Assembly: GCA_963805325.1 (NCBI GenBank)
Contig: CAWDTS010000007.1
Location: forward strand, 1-64,000
DNA from: DASWJZ01 sp963805325
GTDB lineage: Bacteria > Pseudomonadota > Alphaproteobacteria > Rhizobiales > Afifellaceae
Length of the DNA: 64,000 nucleotides
Direction: 5' to 3'
Shown here piece by piece: positions 1 through 7,977 of this stretch. Position numbers and translations under genes: made by a program. Within the stretch, counting starts at the first letter, position 1. Every line of letters starts with the position of its first letter. Below the pieces are notes generated by a model. It made no database searches. It saw only the letters and a program-made list of their open reading frames with translations, and was not told where the DNA came from.

Positions 1-98
1 CGCTATTGCATGAATTCCACGGCGATGGAGTTTGAGCGAGCAGGATAACGATGGGCCGCCAAGCCGCACTGCAACCGGTTTGGGAGTAAAATTGCCCG

Positions 99-700
99 CT
101 AATTTTTTGTCGCTGTCTCGATATTATCTATAAGCTTTAGCGTCTTTTCCGCGGAAGTGGATTTGTACTTATCTTTAGCGATCTGCAAGAACGGTACCGC
201 TCTTTCGAAATCCTGCTTGTAGTAGTACGTAAGACCGATATTATTGTATAAGCGCCATTGGTGTAGGCTGGATTAGTAGACTCAGACTTAAGGCCCGTCT
301 CAAAATAATCAATAGCTTCATCATAACGCCCGGCGCTTAGACTTACCCACCCGGCTGAATTGTATATCGTAGGGTCTTTCAGGCCGTATTTGCTCCTGAC
401 CGATAGTGCGGATTGAAAGGTATCCAGTGCGCTCTGGTAGTCCTTAACTTCGGCATACGCCAAGGCGAGATTGAAGAGTGCTCGATAGTAGTCCGGCTTT
501 TCCTCAATAATGTTCTTTAGCTCTTGAATCGCCTTCTGAGGGTCGTAGCTGGGGTAATAGGGAAGACGCATCTCGCGTGCTTGCGCGACCGCCTTGTCCA
601 AATCCGCCGAGATATCCTGGCCAAAGTCATCCGCATAAGCTGTACCGACGAATGTCAGAAAGATTGCGAAAAGGTGAAATACCTTGGAGGACATCATCAC
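99..700 (-). pseudogene. Exported TPR-repeat protein, frameshifted
   Basis: A secreted or periplasmic tetratricopeptide-repeat protein of unknown partner. The reading begins with a signal peptide (hydrophobic VFHLFAIFLTFVGTAYA) and carries TPR helices such as YYRALFNLALAYAEVKDY and PTIYNSAGWVSLSAGRYDEA. Near position 257 the frame is lost. In the next frame the repeat continues cleanly as LYNNIGLTYYYKQDFERA and stops at 99-101, so one base appears to be missing. The ATG at 697-695 overlaps the stop of the upstream gene (TGATG), which suggests translational coupling. Base composition is clearly lower in GC than in the rest of the window. It is either a decaying accessory gene or an intact gene with a sequencing error. 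Confidence 0.7.
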
Positions 701-1178
701 CCTGCCGACTGTGCGCTTCGCACTTCAGGGGTATTTTCGATGCGCGGTCGATCCGTAGCTTTTAGTTGCTCTCTAATCGTCGATATAAACTTTGAGACGG
801 CCGACGGATCGATGTTTATTTCCTCGTCATTCCTGAATTCCTGCTCCACCGCCTCTCCGCTTATTGGGTAGAATTTCCCTTTTCGGACAATACCAATGTC
901 GCCGAACTCAGCGTCCCATTTGAACGGTACACCGATGAAGAGAGTGACAGACTTCTCCTGGACGGCCGATTGACATACAGTGTGACCCATTGCAGCGGCC
1001 CAGCGAAAATCATGAAGATCAAGGAGATCTTGAGAAAGAAACGACACAAGCCAACGGACGCGGGATCGGGACCGGGATTCGAGATCACGCTCTGCATTGT
1101 CCGATAGCCGAGATAGAGCATCAGAAATGAGAGCCCGAGAAAGCCGAAGCCAAGTATACCGGCGACATACTGCAGCAT
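697..1178 (-). pseudogene. Hypothetical two-TM membrane protein, frameshifted
   Basis: I do not recognise a family. The N-terminal half has two hydrophobic segments (around LQYVAGILGFGFLGLSFLML and FFLKISLIFMIFAGPLQW). The soluble C-terminal half, read in another frame, contains QEKSVTLFIGVPFKWDAEFG and ends in an acidic, charged tail. The two halves overlap around 960-975 and join after loss of one base. The downstream TPR gene starts inside this gene's stop codon, so the two form a small operon. The start at 1178 (MLQYVAG) is preferred to 1217 because the hydrophobic segment begins there. GC is low compared with the neighbouring core genes. Confidence 0.55.
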
Positions 1179-1302
1179 GGTCTGGGCCCTCTTCGACCTG
1201 TGGTTGCTATGTTGCACTCCGACGGCGCAATTGCAAGGTCACGTGGCGACCAGTAACGCGGGTGCCCAGCCATGAAAAACGATGCCCTGCTGCCTCATCC
1301 GC

Positions 1303-1589
1303 CCCCTTTGCTTCCCTAGCCCCTCCGCCCATTTGCCGCGCCTTCTGGCTCGGTTCTTGCTCCGCTATCATCGTGGAGCGAATCGGGCGAAAATGCCTGT
1401 CGTCACAGGCCCTTGTGAGCGCCGGCTGGCCGGCGGCCGGAGCTTTCCGGCCTTCGATCCGCGCCGGAACGGACACGAAAATGCCGATCTACAGCGTCCG
1501 CCACGTCACCACCTGCCGCTACCTCCAGCCAGTCGCGTCCGGCGAGCATCGCATGATGCTCGCGCCGTGCGAGGGGCATGACCAGCGGC
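1303..1589 (+). repeat. Direct repeat copy A (287 bp, diverged)
   Basis: This stretch is roughly 94 percent identical by eye to 2511-2797, with the same offset (1208) at both ends, so no net indel separates the copies. Both contain the leader CTTCTGGCTCGGTTCTTGCT and the first ~36 codons of a transglutaminase-like gene. In this copy similarity stops abruptly at 1589, so the copy is a truncated duplicate. The two copies bracket the gene at 1677-2479. Confidence 0.85.
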
Positions 1590-1648
1590 CCGCCCGCGTG
1601 GAAATCTCAACCATCCGGCGCAACGCTTCCTTCGCATCCTTTCCGTAG
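1481..1648 (+). pseudogene. Truncated N-terminal fragment of transglutaminase-like gene
   Basis: The ATG at 1481 begins MPIYSVRHVTTCRYLQPVAS, matching the intact gene at 2689 (MPIYSVRHVTTYRYRQPVAF). After about 36 codons homology ends, the frame runs into unrelated sequence and stops at 1648. The catalytic Cys, His and Asp region is absent, so the fragment cannot be an enzyme. It is a remnant of the duplication described at 1303-1589. Confidence 0.75.
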
Positions 1649-1676
1649 CGTCTCTGCGAAATCAGGGTCGGATCGG

Positions 1677-2479
1677 ATGTCGCGGCTTTTCCTCAGCGCT
1701 CTTCTTGCCGCCTTTTTGCTCGGGCCAAACGCCAGCGCTACTGAACAAAATCCTCGCGCGCTGCCTGACGTCCGCGTCGCCGACACCGACCCGCCGGCCG
1801 GCCGTAACCTCTCCCGCAATTGGCCGCTCTACATTCACCTGAGATATGAGAGCGAGGCCCCGCTTCGCGTGCAGGTGAAGGGCTTCTTCCAAGGGATCGA
1901 GGTGACGGACGGCGTGAGTTGGAACCCGTCCCCCGCCTATCCTGTGGGGACGGGCGAAGCGATCGCCTGGATCGCTTTTACGAAGCCGACGCATCTCGAC
2001 GAGCTGCGCGTCGAAGTTTCCGACGCAGGCTGGAACGACCTTCTCGAAGTGAAAGTGCCCATGAACGTCGCGTGGACCGCGCTTGCCTCACAACGGCCGG
2101 CCCGCGCCGAATGGGTGCCGCGCCTGAGCGATGCGCAGCAGAAGGTGACTCGGGACGACATGGCGAAGATCGGCAACAATCCGCTCGGCTATCTGCTCGG
2201 CACGCTGACGATGCTTTCGGTGCCCGGGTACTTGTACTGCAGATCGTCTTTGGGCTCGCATTGTCGGGCCGCTGGCGGGTCGTGGCGCTCGTTCCGCTGG
2301 TTGTCATGCTGCCAGCGATGGGACACGCGGCCTTCGCGCTCTCGGCCGGCTCGAACATCTGGCCGATCGTCGTCATCCTCGTGGCGCCGTTCTGCTGCCT
2401 CTATCTCGTCGTCGCCGCCGTCGTCCGCTACTTCGTACGCGCGAGGATAGGTCCGGCGGCGGGCGGCGCGGCCGCCTGA
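1677..2479 (+). pseudogene. Exported/membrane-anchored hypothetical protein, frameshifted
   Basis: No family recognised. The start codon at 1677 is followed by a signal peptide (MSRLFLSALLAAFLLGPNASA) and an extracytoplasmic beta-rich domain of about 150 residues. A C-terminal pair of hydrophobic helices follows (VLQIVFGLALSG, WRVVALVPLVVMLPAMG, then IWPIVVILVAPFCCLYLVVA). The last part lies in a different frame. The switch is at the GGG of 2226-2228, where adding one G restores VPG-VLVLQIVFG. Without correction the product would lose its membrane anchor. The gene sits between two copies of a 287-bp direct repeat. Confidence 0.6.
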
Positions 2480-2510
2480 TTGAGGCGCGAGCGAAGCCAA
2501 CGGGAGCATC

Positions 2511-2797
2511 CCCCTTGTCTCCCTAACCCCTCCGCCCCATCTCCCGCGCCTTCTGGCTCGGTTCTTGCTCCGGTATCATCGTGGAGCGAATCGGGCGAAA
2601 ATGCCTGTCGTCACAGGCCCTTGTGAGCGCCGGCAGGCCGGCGGCCGGAGCTTTTCGGCCTCCGATCCGCGCCGGAACGGACACGAAAATGCCGATTTAC
2701 AGCGTCCGCCACGTCACCACCTACCGCTACCGCCAGCCGGTTGCCTTCGGCGAGCATCGCATGATGCTGACCCCGCGCGAGGGGCACGACCAGCGGC
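2511..2797 (+). repeat. Direct repeat copy B (287 bp)
   Basis: This is the second copy of the repeat at 1303-1589. It covers the upstream region and first codons of the intact transglutaminase-like gene, so it is probably the parental copy. No terminal inverted repeats or transposase are seen, so a mobile element is not indicated. Confidence 0.85.
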
Positions 2798-3600
2798 TCT
2801 TGTCTTCGACGCTGAAGATCACCCCGGAGCCGGCGAGCCTGCGCTTTTCCGACGATGCACTTGGAAACCGCGTCGGCGTCGCGAAGTTCACCGGCCGCGC
2901 AGACACGCTCGTATTCGAGAGCAACATCCGCGTGGAACTCTGGCGCTCGCATCCGACCGGCTTCAACATTGATGACCGCGCGCTTTCGCTTCCCGTCGCG
3001 TTCGACGCGAGCGAGCTCGACGACCTCTGGCCGTATCTGACCCCACGCCATCGCAATTCCGGAGGCGTGATCGAAGCCTGGGCGCGGAGCTTTCTCTACG
3101 ACGGCGGGCCGACGTCGACGCTCGACCTTCTGACCGGGATGATCGAGGGCATCCATGGCGGCCTGACTTACGTGCGCCGGCACGAGAAGGGCATTCAGAC
3201 CCCGGCGGAAACGCTCTCGCGCGGCTCCGGCACCTGCCGCGATTTCACCGAGCTGATGATCGAGGCGCTGCGCGTGCTCGGGCTCCCGGCGCGCTTCGTG
3301 TCCGGCTATCTCTACGTGCCGGAACGCGACAGCCACGATGTGCACGGCGGCGGCTCGACCCATGCCTGGGTCGAGGTCTATCTCCCCGGCGCCGGCTGGA
3401 TCGACATGGACCCGACAAACGCCATCCTCGGCAACGAAGGCCTGATCCGTATTGCGGTGGCGCGCGAGCCGAGCGAGGCGCTGCCGCTTTATGGTTCCTA
3501 TTCCGGCTTCCCATCCGACGACCTCGGCATGGAAGTCATGGTAAAGGTGACGCTCGAAGAGCCCAGCGAAGCGGAACTAACCGAAGGGCTTCGCGCTTAA
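2689..3600 (+). CDS. Transglutaminase-like cysteine protease family protein
   Basis: A 303-residue protein of the bacterial transglutaminase-like superfamily (N-terminal bacterial transglutaminase-like domain followed by the core). The catalytic triad is visible: Cys in GSGTCRDFTELMIEA, His in GGSTHAWVEVYLPG and Asp in GWIDMDPTN. Members usually act as cysteine peptidases or amidases; the substrate here is unknown. The ATG at 2689 is chosen because MPIYSVRHVTTYRY matches the start repeated in the truncated copy at 1481. It ends 8 bases before a second transglutaminase-like gene, so the two are probably cotranscribed. No signal peptide, so likely cytoplasmic. Confidence 0.9.
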   Translation: MPIYSVRHVTTYRYRQPVAFGEHRMMLTPREGHDQRLLSSTLKITPEPASLRFSDDALGNRVGVAKFTGRADTLVFESNIRVELWRSHPTGFNIDDRALSLPVAFDASELDDLWPYLTPRHRNSGGVIEAWARSFLYDGGPTSTLDLLTGMIEGIHGGLTYVRRHEKGIQTPAETLSRGSGTCRDFTELMIEALRVLGLPARFVSGYLYVPERDSHDVHGGGSTHAWVEVYLPGAGWIDMDPTNAILGNEGLIRIAVAREPSEALPLYGSYSGFPSDDLGMEVMVKVTLEEPSEAELTEGLRA

Positions 3601-3608
3601 GGAGACCC

Positions 3609-4418
3609 ATGCAGATCCGCACAGGCTACGAGATCGAGTACGAGTGTCCGCAGCCGACGCCGATGCTCCTTGTTCTCTCAATTCATCCCTCGCGCTTCCC
3701 CGATCTTTCCACGCCGCATCGCATCAAGTTCGACCCGCACATCTCCTCCAGCAATTACGAGGACGGCTTCGGCAATATCTGCACGCGCATCACCGCGCCG
3801 GCCGGGCGGCTCAAGATCATGGCTGATTTTCAGATCGGCGATACCGGGCTGCCCGACATCGTTGCGCCGGAGGCGAAGCAGATTCCCATCGAGGAGTTGC
3901 CCGAGGAGACGATCGTGTTCCTGCTCGGCAGCCGCTATTGCGAGACCGACGCGCTCTCCGACATCGCCTGGAAGCTGTTCGGAAACACGCGCCCGGGTTG
4001 GGCGCGTGTGCAGGCGATCTGCGACTACGTCAAAGGCCGCATTGCGTTCGACTATATGAAGGCCAATCCGCAGCGCACCGCCTGGGGCGCGAACCACGAG
4101 CAGGTAGGCGTCTGCCGCGACTACGCGCACCTCGCGGTCACCTTCTGCCGCTGCATGAACATCCCGGCGCGCTACTGCACCGGTTATCTCGGCGACATCG
4201 GCGTGCCGCCCGACCCGAACCCGATGGATTTCTCCGCCTGGTTCGAGGCGTTTCTCGACGGCCGCTGGTACACGTTCGACGCCCGCAACAACACGCCGCG
4301 CATCGGCCGCATCCTGATGGCGCGCGGGCGCGACGCGACCGATGTCGCCATTACCACCAGCTTCGGCCCCAACACGCTCGCCGGCTTCAAGGTCCACACC
4401 GACGAGGTCCACGCCTGA
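3609..4418 (+). CDS. Transglutaminase family protein (second of pair)
   Basis: A 269-residue transglutaminase-like protein, only distantly similar to its upstream neighbour. The nucleophile Cys is in QVGVCRDYAHLAVTFCRC and the acid residue in RWYTFDARNN. At the place where the His of HAW normally sits the sequence reads MDFSAWFEA, so the usual catalytic His is replaced by Ser. This may be a subfamily trait, or the protein may be non-catalytic. Start at ATG 3609 just after an AAGGAGA ribosome-binding site (3599-3605). Probably cotranscribed with the gene at 2689. Function unknown. Confidence 0.88.
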   Translation: MQIRTGYEIEYECPQPTPMLLVLSIHPSRFPDLSTPHRIKFDPHISSSNYEDGFGNICTRITAPAGRLKIMADFQIGDTGLPDIVAPEAKQIPIEELPEETIVFLLGSRYCETDALSDIAWKLFGNTRPGWARVQAICDYVKGRIAFDYMKANPQRTAWGANHEQVGVCRDYAHLAVTFCRCMNIPARYCTGYLGDIGVPPDPNPMDFSAWFEAFLDGRWYTFDARNNTPRIGRILMARGRDATDVAITTSFGPNTLAGFKVHTDEVHA

Positions 4419-4515
4419 GCTGCTTGCACCCGATCGTGAATTGGATCGGAGACAAAGAGGCGTGTATCTGCTTGCGGCTCGAATGGGCGGGCGGCGGATA
4501 TCCTGGAGGCGTTGA

Positions 4516-5121
4516 ATGGTCACCCGTGGCTTCACCGGACGTGCGCAACCCCCGGAGATCGCCGAGCGGCTGCCGCCGGGCCAATATCTGGAGCGGGACT
4601 TTCCGGTGCTCTCCGCAGGGCCGACGCCGCGCGTCAGGCTGGAGGACTGGTCCTTCACGCTGAAGGACGGCCCGAAGCCGGTGATGAAATGGAGCTGGGA
4701 GGAGTTTAACGCGCTTCCGCAAACCAAGCTGACGCGCGACATCCATTGCGTCACCAAATGGACGAAGCTCAACACGCCCTGGGAGGGCGTGATGATCGAC
4801 GACATCTTCGCCGAGGCCGGCATCGAGCCGCCGACGGCGTTCACGCTCGCGCACTCCTTCGACGGATATTCCACCAACGTGCCGGTCGAGGATCTTCTCG
4901 ACAGCAAGGCGATGGTGGCGCTGAAATACGAAGGCGCGCCCATCCACCCGGAGCACGGCGGGCCGGCGCGTCTCCTCGTGCCGCATCTTTACTTCTGGAA
5001 GTCGGCGAAGTGGCTGAACGGCCTGCAGTTCACGAAGAACGACGAGCCCGGCTTCTGGGAGCTGCGTGGCTATCACATGTACGGCGACCCTTGGCGTGAG
5101 CAGCGTTTCACCGGCGATTGA
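4516..5121 (+). CDS. Sulfite oxidase-like molybdopterin-dependent oxidoreductase
   Basis: A 201-residue protein of the sulfite oxidase/YedY fold (oxidoreductase molybdopterin-binding domain). The Mo-ligating Cys lies in RDIHCVTKWTKLNTPWEGV. Other family marks are AHSFDGYSTNVPVEDL and LLVPHLYFWKSAKWL, which contact the cofactor. There is no twin-arginine or other signal peptide, so unlike MsrP it should act in the cytoplasm. The ATG at 4516 follows a good ribosome-binding site (TGGAGG). The last 26 bases overlap a flavin reductase gene that may be its electron donor or acceptor. The substrate is not known. Confidence 0.88.
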   Translation: MVTRGFTGRAQPPEIAERLPPGQYLERDFPVLSAGPTPRVRLEDWSFTLKDGPKPVMKWSWEEFNALPQTKLTRDIHCVTKWTKLNTPWEGVMIDDIFAEAGIEPPTAFTLAHSFDGYSTNVPVEDLLDSKAMVALKYEGAPIHPEHGGPARLLVPHLYFWKSAKWLNGLQFTKNDEPGFWELRGYHMYGDPWREQRFTGD

Positions 5122-5854
5122 GGCGCCGCCGCTCCACTGGCAGCAGGCGAAGATCGTCGCGATCCACGCGGCGACGCCGCGCATCAAGAGCTTCTTTTTG
5201 GCGCCGACGCAGCCCTTCGGCTATCGCGCCGGTCAGCATGTCGACGTGCGGCTGACCGCGCCCGACGGCTATCAAGCGGAGCGCTCCTATTCGATCGCAT
5301 CGGCCCCCGAGGACGGCGCGACCTTCGAACTCGCCATCGAGCGGCTCGACGATGGCGAGGTCTCGCCCTTCTTCCATGATGTGGCGGAGGTCGGCGACGA
5401 GATCGAGCTTCGCGGTCCGATCGGCGGGCATTTCGTCTGGTCGGTCGGCGACGGTGGTGCGATCCTCCTGATCGGAGGCGGGTCCGGCCTCGTGCCACTG
5501 ATGTCGATGGTTCGCTACCGCGCTGCACGCTCCGATGTCACGCCGATGTTCCTTCTGCTTTCCGCGCGCACGGCAGAAGAGGCGCTCTATCGCGACGAGC
5601 TACTGGCGCTCGATCGGAAGCGCGACGGCTTTTCGCTCGCATTGGCGCTGACGCGCGAGGCGGCTTTCCGAAGTGGCGACTTTTCGCGGCGCGTCGATAA
5701 GGCGATGCTCGCCGAATGTCTGGCGCGTCTGCCTGAGCCGCCGCTCCGCGTCTTCGTCTGCGGCTCAAATCCCTTCGTCGAGGCGGCGACAGAAGCGGCG
5801 ATCGATGCCGGTCTCACGCCGGAGATCATCCGGACAGAACGCTACGGCGGGTGA
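5096..5854 (+). CDS. FAD/NAD(P)-binding ferredoxin-reductase-type oxidoreductase
   Basis: About 252 residues of the ferredoxin-NADP reductase superfamily. The FAD site is RSYSIAS in the N-terminal barrel. The NAD(P) domain starts with LLIGGGSGLVPLMSMVRY and ends with VFVCGSNPFVEAATEAA. There is no iron-sulfur domain, so it must pass electrons to a separate partner, most simply the molybdoenzyme encoded just upstream with which it overlaps. The start is uncertain: GTG 5096 gives MSSVSPAIEAPP, while GTG 5066 would add ten residues deeper inside the upstream gene. Confidence 0.85.
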   Translation: MSSVSPAIEAPPLHWQQAKIVAIHAATPRIKSFFLAPTQPFGYRAGQHVDVRLTAPDGYQAERSYSIASAPEDGATFELAIERLDDGEVSPFFHDVAEVGDEIELRGPIGGHFVWSVGDGGAILLIGGGSGLVPLMSMVRYRAARSDVTPMFLLLSARTAEEALYRDELLALDRKRDGFSLALALTREAAFRSGDFSRRVDKAMLAECLARLPEPPLRVFVCGSNPFVEAATEAAIDAGLTPEIIRTERYGG

Positions 5855-5858
5855 GGGC

Positions 5859-6432
5859 TCAAGAGAGCGCGTCGAGGATCGCGTCGCTCGACGCGACGCG
5901 GCCGATCCGCGGGAAGATCGATTCCACAGCGAAGCGGTGCATGCCTTCCGCGACGCTTGTCATCGCATCTTCGGCAAAGACGACCTCGTAGCCATGCTCC
6001 CACGCGGCGCGCGCCGTCGACTCTACGCCGAAGTTCGTCGCGATGCCGCCGAGCACGATGGTGGTGACGCCGCGCCGGCGAAGCTGAAGGTCGAGATCGG
6101 TGCCGTAGAAGGCGCCCCATTGCCGCTTGGTGACGATGATATCTCCCGCTTCGACAAGGCCGTCGGCGAAATCCGCGAAGTCGGCGGGCAGGCCGCCGGC
6201 GGGACGCTGCATCGGGCTGTCGACCGGCTGGCGGAGCGCATCCGAAAAATCCGGCGCGAAGTGTACGTGCACCTGCATGACCGGCGCTTTGGCAGACCGG
6301 AAACGGGCAGCGAGACTTCTTTGCCCGCTCCAGAACGTCGCCGGTGGCGTATGGCACCGTCGTCCGGCTGACGATGCCTTTTTGCAGGTCGATGAGGACG
6401 AGAGCCGCTTGGTGAAGGTCGATCGAATCCAT
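5859..6432 (-). pseudogene. Isochorismatase-family cysteine hydrolase, frameshifted
   Basis: The pieces together form a full isochorismatase-fold hydrolase of about 190 residues. The N-terminal piece reads MDSIDLHQAALVLIDLQKGI, with the catalytic Asp in LIDLQ. After a switch near 6315 the second piece continues with VMQVHVHFAPDF, VTKRQWGAFYGTDLD (the catalytic Lys) and VLGGIATNFGVESTARAAWE. The last has Asn-Phe-Gly where many members carry the nucleophilic Cys (typically TNxCVxxTA), so catalysis in the usual way is doubtful. One extra base explains the break. Start ATG at 6432. It is transcribed away from rnpB. Confidence 0.7.
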
Positions 6433-6448
6433 GGCTTGGCCTTTCGCG

Positions 6449-6463
6449 GGAGGAGTCTCCTCC
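6449..6463. promoter_or_regulatory. Perfect 7-bp palindrome upstream of isochorismatase-fold gene
   Basis: GGAGGAG-T-CTCCTCC is a perfect inverted repeat 16 bases upstream of the ATG at 6432. In the transcript it could fold on itself or act as a repressor operator. It also contains ribosome-binding-site-like GGAGG sequence. The role is inferred from position only. Confidence 0.35.
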
Positions 6464-6508
6464 ATATCGGTTGCTTTCGATCCACGTCGAGACGACGAGG
6501 CGTCACGC

Positions 6509-6536
6509 TTGACGGGGCCCTTTCGAGGTGCGACGT
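6509..6536 (+). promoter_or_regulatory. Candidate rnpB promoter
   Basis: A TTGACG -35 element at 6509-6514 lies about 34 bases before the predicted 5' end of RNase P RNA (~6543). The corresponding -10 region near 6531 (CGACGT) is weak. Spacing to the mature 5' end fits direct initiation. Confidence 0.35.
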
Positions 6537-6540
6537 GATC

Positions 6541-6980
6541 GCCGCCAGCCGGCCGGACGGCCGCCTTCTTCTTCGGAAGGGGGAGGAAAGTCCGGGCTCC
6601 ATGGATGGACGGTGCCGGGTAACGCCCGGCGGGGGCGACCCCAGGGAAAGTGCCACAGAAAGCAAACCGCTCGTCTTCTTGTGGCGGGAGAGCCCCTAAA
6701 GGGCCGCCCCGCGAGAATGGTGAAGGCGAGTAAGGGTGAAAGGGTGGGGTAAGAGCCCACCGCGGACCCGGCAACGGGGACGGCACGGTAAACCCCACCG
6801 GGAGCAAGACCAAGAAGGGATAGCGCGGGCCGCGCTTCGGTGCGGCCCAGCCTCATCTAGGCCAGCTATCCGGGTCGGTCGCGCGAAGCGCCGGGTAACC
6901 GGCGCTCCAGATGAATGGCCGTCGCGTCGCTCGCTTCGGTGAGCGGCCTTACAGAACCCGGCTTACAGGCCGGCTGGCGC
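6541..6980 (+). ncRNA. rnpB: RNase P RNA component, class A
   Basis: The catalytic RNA of ribonuclease P, which trims the 5' leader from tRNA precursors. The universal 5' core GAGGAAAGTCCGGGCTCC is at about 6580-6600, and the 3' core ACAGAACCCGGCTTACAGG is at 6951-6969. The P1 helix closes perfectly: GCCAGCCGGCC at 6544-6554 pairs with GGCCGGCTGGC at 6968-6978. The internal AAGGGTGAAAGGGTGGGGTAAGAGCCCACCG segment (split by eye into two blocks) and the purine-rich GGGAAAGTGCCACAGAAA block match class A RNAs. The length of about 440 nt is normal for alphaproteobacteria. Ends are taken from the P1 helix. Confidence 0.96.
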
Positions 6981-6992
6981 TTCTCTTCCGGC

Positions 6993-7886
6993 TCAGGTCT
7001 TGAAATAGATCGGGCGGTCGAGATCTTCGATAAGGCCGGGGCCGGTCGGCTCCCATCCCAGCAGTTCGCGCGTCTTCGCGCTCGACGCCGGAGCGTCACC
7101 GGATGCGAAATGTGCGAACCAGCCGAAGTGTTCGGCCGCCTTCTCACGCGGCAGGCTGACGACGGGCATGCCCAACCGGCGGCCAATGATCTCGGTAATG
7201 GCGCGCAGCGCGATACCCTCTTCGGCGACGGCGTGGAACCGGGCGCCGGCCGAGCCCCTCTCGAGCGCCAGGCAATAGACCTTCGCGGCATCGAAGCGAT
7301 GCACCGCGGGCCAGCGATTGCTTCCGTCGCCAACGTAGGCCGCCACGCCCTTCTCGCGCGCGAGATTGATGAGCAGCGGCACGAAGCCATGGTCGCCGTC
7401 GCCGTGCACCTGCGGGAGGCGCATCACCATAACCTTCACCCCGCGTGCAGCCACAGCGTCCGCCGCCTGCTCTGACGCGACGCGCGGGATGGGATGGTCG
7501 GGCGGATAGCGGTCGTCCTCGGTGACCTTCGGTCCTGACGCCAAGGCTAGCCCGGTTCCCGAAGTGATGATCAGCGGCTTGTCGGTGCCGGCGAGCACAT
7601 CGCCGAGCGCCTCGATCGCGCGCCGGTCGATCTCGCAGTTCTCTTCGAACTTGGAGAAGTCATGGATGAAGGCGGTGTGGATCACGCCGTCGGCGGCGGC
7701 CGCGCCGCGCTTCAGGCTATCGAGGTCTTGGACGTCGCCGCGCTGAACGTCGGCGCCGGCTGCTTCGAGGGCCTTGGCGGATGAATCGGAGCGCGCGAGC
7801 CCGAGCACGCTGTGGTCCGCCGCGATCAGGTCCTTCACGACGGCCGAGCCGACGAAGCCCGTAGCGCCGGTCACAAATACACGCAT
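6993..7886 (-). CDS. NAD(P)-dependent SDR/epimerase family protein
   Basis: A 297-residue extended short-chain dehydrogenase (NAD-dependent epimerase type). The Rossmann motif FVTGATGFVGSAVV is at the N-terminus, SSGT-like ITSGTG lies in the middle, and the C-terminal half holds the substrate domain. The usual YxxxK is replaced by a stretch around PRVASEQAADAVAARG, so it may be an atypical member. It is divergent from an MmyB-type regulator at 7978, an arrangement often seen for this pair, and the regulator probably controls it. The start ATG at 7886 has an AGGAG ribosome-binding site (7898-7894) embedded in an inverted repeat. Confidence 0.88.
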   Translation of the reverse strand: MRVFVTGATGFVGSAVVKDLIAADHSVLGLARSDSSAKALEAAGADVQRGDVQDLDSLKRGAAAADGVIHTAFIHDFSKFEENCEIDRRAIEALGDVLAGTDKPLIITSGTGLALASGPKVTEDDRYPPDHPIPRVASEQAADAVAARGVKVMVMRLPQVHGDGDHGFVPLLINLAREKGVAAYVGDGSNRWPAVHRFDAAKVYCLALERGSAGARFHAVAEEGIALRAITEIIGRRLGMPVVSLPREKAAEHFGWFAHFASGDAPASSAKTRELLGWEPTGPGLIEDLDRPIYFKT

Positions 7887-7892
7887 GAGAAA

Positions 7893-7942
7893 TCTCCTGG
7901 CTTGGACAGGAGACGAATATTGGCTTACAAATATCCGGGTAA
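7893..7942. promoter_or_regulatory. Divergent control region with inverted repeat and TATCCGGGTAA motif
   Basis: Two features lie between the SDR gene and the regulator gene. TCTCCTG (7893-7899) and CAGGAGA (7907-7913) form a perfect 7-bp inverted repeat with a 7-base spacer that includes the SDR gene's ribosome-binding site. TATCCGGGTAA at 7932-7942 is repeated exactly, in reverse orientation, at 26024-26034 upstream of the DUF2239 gene. Both are plausible binding sites for the adjacent regulator; this is inference. Confidence 0.5.
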
Positions 7943-7977
7943 ATACGTGACGTTATACAGGTATAGAGACTAACAGG

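Noticed and set aside
1303..2797. Insertion sequence
   Set aside because: The 287-bp direct repeats have no transposase between them and no terminal inverted repeats; a segmental duplication fits better.
3678..4943. A 421-codon open frame on the minus strand
   Set aside because: Antisense to the second transglutaminase gene and the molybdoenzyme; composition is shadow-like.
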